Origin: G965267335 sp965267335
GTDB lineage: Bacteria; Bacteroidota; Bacteroidia; Cytophagales; JAAEPT01
Assembly: GCA_965267335.1 (NCBI GenBank)
Contig: OZ253953.1
Coordinates: forward strand, 1,116,001 to 1,180,000
Length of the DNA stretch: 64,000 bases
Direction: 5' to 3'
Part shown: positions 62,168 through 64,000 of the stretch, piece after piece
How the letters are laid out: each line of letters starts with the position of its first letter
How positions within the stretch are numbered: the first letter of the stretch is position 1
Translations under genes and position numbers: made by a program
The notes under the pieces: model-generated
Told to the model about the DNA's origin: nothing
The model's input: the letters and a program-made list of their open reading frames with translations, nothing else
Database searches by the model: none

Positions 62168-63052
62168 ATGAGTCAGTATTCCATAGAAAATGATGCCATC
62201 CGAATAAAGGTTAACAAAAAGGGAGCCGAAATGTGCGAGTTAATGTCTAAATCCGATGAAACCCATTTTTTATGGACAGCAGATAAGAACTATTGGGGAA
62301 GACATGCCCCTGTTCTTTTTCCGATCGTTGGGCAGGTGCAGGACGGTAAATATGAAATTGATGGCAAGGCTTACGAGCTTTCGCAACATGGGTTTGCCAG
62401 AGATATGGAATTTGAACTCGTTGAAGCATCCGAGACAAGGCTGATTTTATCATTGACTTCGAATGAGGACACTCGTAAAAAATATCCTTATGAGTTCGAA
62501 TTGAGGATTGGGTATGAGATAATCGGAAGTAGAGTAGATGTTACCTATGAGGTAATCAATCTGGATGAAGATACAATCTGGTTTTCCATAGGTGCGCATC
62601 CAGGGTTCAACTGCCCTTTGTTTACAGATCGAAATTTTAGTGATTACTATATTGAGTTCGAACAGGCGGAAACATCAGATAAACTTGAATTTGCAAGTGG
62701 GTTGTTAAGTGGTACATCGAAGCCTTTCTTAAAAAATCAAAAGCAGATAAGGTTGAGCTCTAAATTGTTTGAGGAAGATGCCTTGATTTTCGAGAATTTG
62801 AATTCCAGGTTTGTCGATCTGAAATGTGATCAAGATTCGCAATTCCTCAGATTTTATTTTGAGGGATTTCCCTTCTTCGCTATTTGGAGTCCTCCAGGGA
62901 AGCAAGCGCCTTTTGTGTGCCTTGAACCCTGGTTTGGAATTACTGATACATTGAATGCGAACTTAGACTATAGAAACAAAAAAGGAATTCAAAAACTATC
63001 GAAAGGAGGTACATTTTCATGTACTCATAGTATGGAAATACGGAAAGCTTGA
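62168..63052 (+). CDS. Aldose 1-epimerase family protein
   Basis: A 294-residue beta-sandwich protein of the galactose-mutarotase superfamily, close to the LacX/YeaD-like branch. SQHGFARDMEF holds one catalytic-type His and IGAHPGFNCP the second. FFAIWSPPGKQAPFVCLEPWFG contains the usual region of the catalytic Glu. It probably equilibrates alpha and beta forms of a sugar or sugar phosphate. No sugar genes adjoin it, so the substrate is open. Confidence 0.9.
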   Translation: MSQYSIENDAIRIKVNKKGAEMCELMSKSDETHFLWTADKNYWGRHAPVLFPIVGQVQDGKYEIDGKAYELSQHGFARDMEFELVEASETRLILSLTSNEDTRKKYPYEFELRIGYEIIGSRVDVTYEVINLDEDTIWFSIGAHPGFNCPLFTDRNFSDYYIEFEQAETSDKLEFASGLLSGTSKPFLKNQKQIRLSSKLFEEDALIFENLNSRFVDLKCDQDSQFLRFYFEGFPFFAIWSPPGKQAPFVCLEPWFGITDTLNANLDYRNKKGIQKLSKGGTFSCTHSMEIRKA

Positions 63053-63054
63053 AT

Positions 63055-64000
63055 TTATCTCAATACCTTTTGTTTCCATACCACCAATGAACTAATTCCT
63101 CCAAAACACAGGTAGAATAACATTTGCATGCCATGGATAATTGTAGCTAGTCCAAATGCAATCTCCCAACCGTTGATGTCATTAGGCAACACGGTAAACC
63201 TGACCAGAGCAGCGCTTATAATAATATGATAGGCACCCATACTACCCGCAGGAATAGGAACTGCTCGGGCGATACCTCCAAGGGCTAGAATAATCAAAGC
63301 AATGTTCGGTGAAAAACTTTTGGTTTCATCGAGACTAAAGAAGCACAGGTAACTCATCAAGAAATAGCAAAACCATATAAGTATAGTGTAAAGAATGAGC
63401 ATCCATTTTCTTTTCACATCCTTTATGGAAACTATACCCCGATAAACCTGTCTAATAAAATTGTTGATTCTCATCCCAGTTTTGTCGAGCCTCCTGCGAA
63501 GGAGTATCCAAAGGAGGAAAAGTACAATCACCGCACCTAAGAGCCAAAATTTAAGGTTGCTACTATGGTTATTCGGAAACTGTGCAGGGATGTCCTTGCT
63601 TATGATTAGCCAAATGTCGTTAAAATACACTGCGAGCACGGAGCCAATGATTAATATTAGAACAATTACATCCAGTAGTTTGTCCATTATGACCGTGCCA
63701 AATGTTACGTTGAAGGAGATTTTATTTCTTTTTCTTAATGCAGCACAGCGCGTAAGCTCACCTACTCTTGGAGCTACCATATTGACCAGGTAACCAAACA
63801 TCATACAGTGATAGGTGTACACCTTTGATGGTTTGGATCGATTGGCTTCCAACAATAGATGCCAACGTAACGCCCGGATTACATGACAACTAAAAGAAAC
63901 CAGAGCAACCATAGTTATCCAGAAAGGGTCAGCACCACTTATAATGTCGATAATGTTTCCAAAGCTCTTGTTGCGGATGACAAAGAAAAAGAGTCCCGCA
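63055..64000 (-). CDS. LPG_synthase_TM (UPF0104, flippase-like) membrane protein, 5' end outside window
   Basis: The frame is open from the stop at 63055 to the right edge, giving at least 314 residues. A Met at 63912 is not the start, since about 29 more codons of membrane-like sequence (GLFFFVIRNKSFGN) precede it. Eight or so TM helices are visible. RALRWHLLLEAN, LVNMVAPRVGELTRCAAL, IMDKLLDVIVL and IPAGSMGAYHIIISAALV are hallmarks of the LPG_synthase_TM/UPF0104 family. Members flip or modify lipids, for example in lysyl-phosphatidylglycerol or polysaccharide pathways. Confidence 0.88.
   Translation of the reverse strand, partial: AGLFFFVIRNKSFGNIIDIISGADPFWITMVALVSFSCHVIRALRWHLLLEANRSKPSKVYTYHCMMFGYLVNMVAPRVGELTRCAALRKRNKISFNVTFGTVIMDKLLDVIVLILIIGSVLAVYFNDIWLIISKDIPAQFPNNHSSNLKFWLLGAVIVLFLLWILLRRRLDKTGMRINNFIRQVYRGIVSIKDVKRKWMLILYTILIWFCYFLMSYLCFFSLDETKSFSPNIALIILALGGIARAVPIPAGSMGAYHIIISAALVRFTVLPNDINGWEIAFGLATIIHGMQMLFYLCFGGISSLVVWKQKVLR

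Noticed and set aside
63055..63912. LPG_synthase_TM protein starting at the Met at 63912
   Set aside because: The frame remains open with membrane-like sequence to the window edge, so the real start is beyond 64000.

Overview
The window reads as a chromosomal segment from a marine or soil-type Bacteroidota, most likely a gliding member of the Cytophagales. The evidence is SprB-type repeats, a type IX secretion (T9SS) type B C-terminal domain, PD40/OmpA surface proteins, DUF4293 and DUF4286 family genes, a Rho factor with a large N-terminal low-complexity insert, TAnnTTTG-type -7 promoter elements and moderate, AT-leaning base composition. The genus cannot be fixed from the sequence alone.

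Layout. 1-2972 is the 5' end of a giant minus-strand adhesin (L-type lectin domain followed by nine SprB repeats) that runs off the left edge. 3.3-8.9 kb holds a DinB-like protein, a lipoprotein, an adaptor/permease/ATPase ABC exporter of MacAB/DevBCA type, a TerB-like protein and a SET-domain protein. 9.0-13.5 kb holds ribonucleotide reductase (nrdA, nrdB) divergent from rplU-rpmA; the shared control region carries two perfect DnaA boxes. 13.6-23.3 kb holds a voltage-gated-type potassium channel with a zinc-ribbon tail, two tandem CotH-like lipoproteins, rho, serS, a DUF4286 gene and a 788-residue secreted choice-of-anchor-L protein. 23.4-33.5 kb holds a FucP-like sugar transporter, lysA and a complete trpEGDCFBA operon preceded by a WRWW leader peptide and a textbook attenuator hairpin.

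33.7-38.4 kb carries an AbiEi-like/Fic fusion, yraN, pgi and manA; manA is bracketed by two different palindromic intergenic repeats. 38.5-50.5 kb holds a leucine-rich-repeat/OmpA/trypsin-like protease cluster, a VOC/ECF sigma/SRPBCC cluster, truA, a second PD40-OmpA protein and htpG. 50.5-64 kb is an envelope and secreted protein region: a small 49-residue protein, a beta-propeller protein, a lipoprotein, a four-gene run (two DUF3857/transglutaminase-like proteins of which the second has lost the catalytic triad, a MORN-like protein and an EndA-type nuclease lipoprotein), a TPR-CHAT protein, an aldose-epimerase-like protein and the 3' part of a flippase-like (LPG_synthase_TM) membrane protein that runs off the right edge.

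Housekeeping genes (nucleotide reduction, translation, termination, tryptophan and lysine synthesis, hexose phosphate isomerisation) are interspersed with lineage-specific secreted and surface proteins. No tRNA, rRNA, insertion sequence or CRISPR array was seen. The most unusual items are the SprB supra-repeat, the DnaA boxes at nrd, the possibly leaderless trp leader, the AbiEi-Fic fusion next to a possible T9SS-tail remnant, the palindromic repeats around manA and the active/inactive transglutaminase pair.
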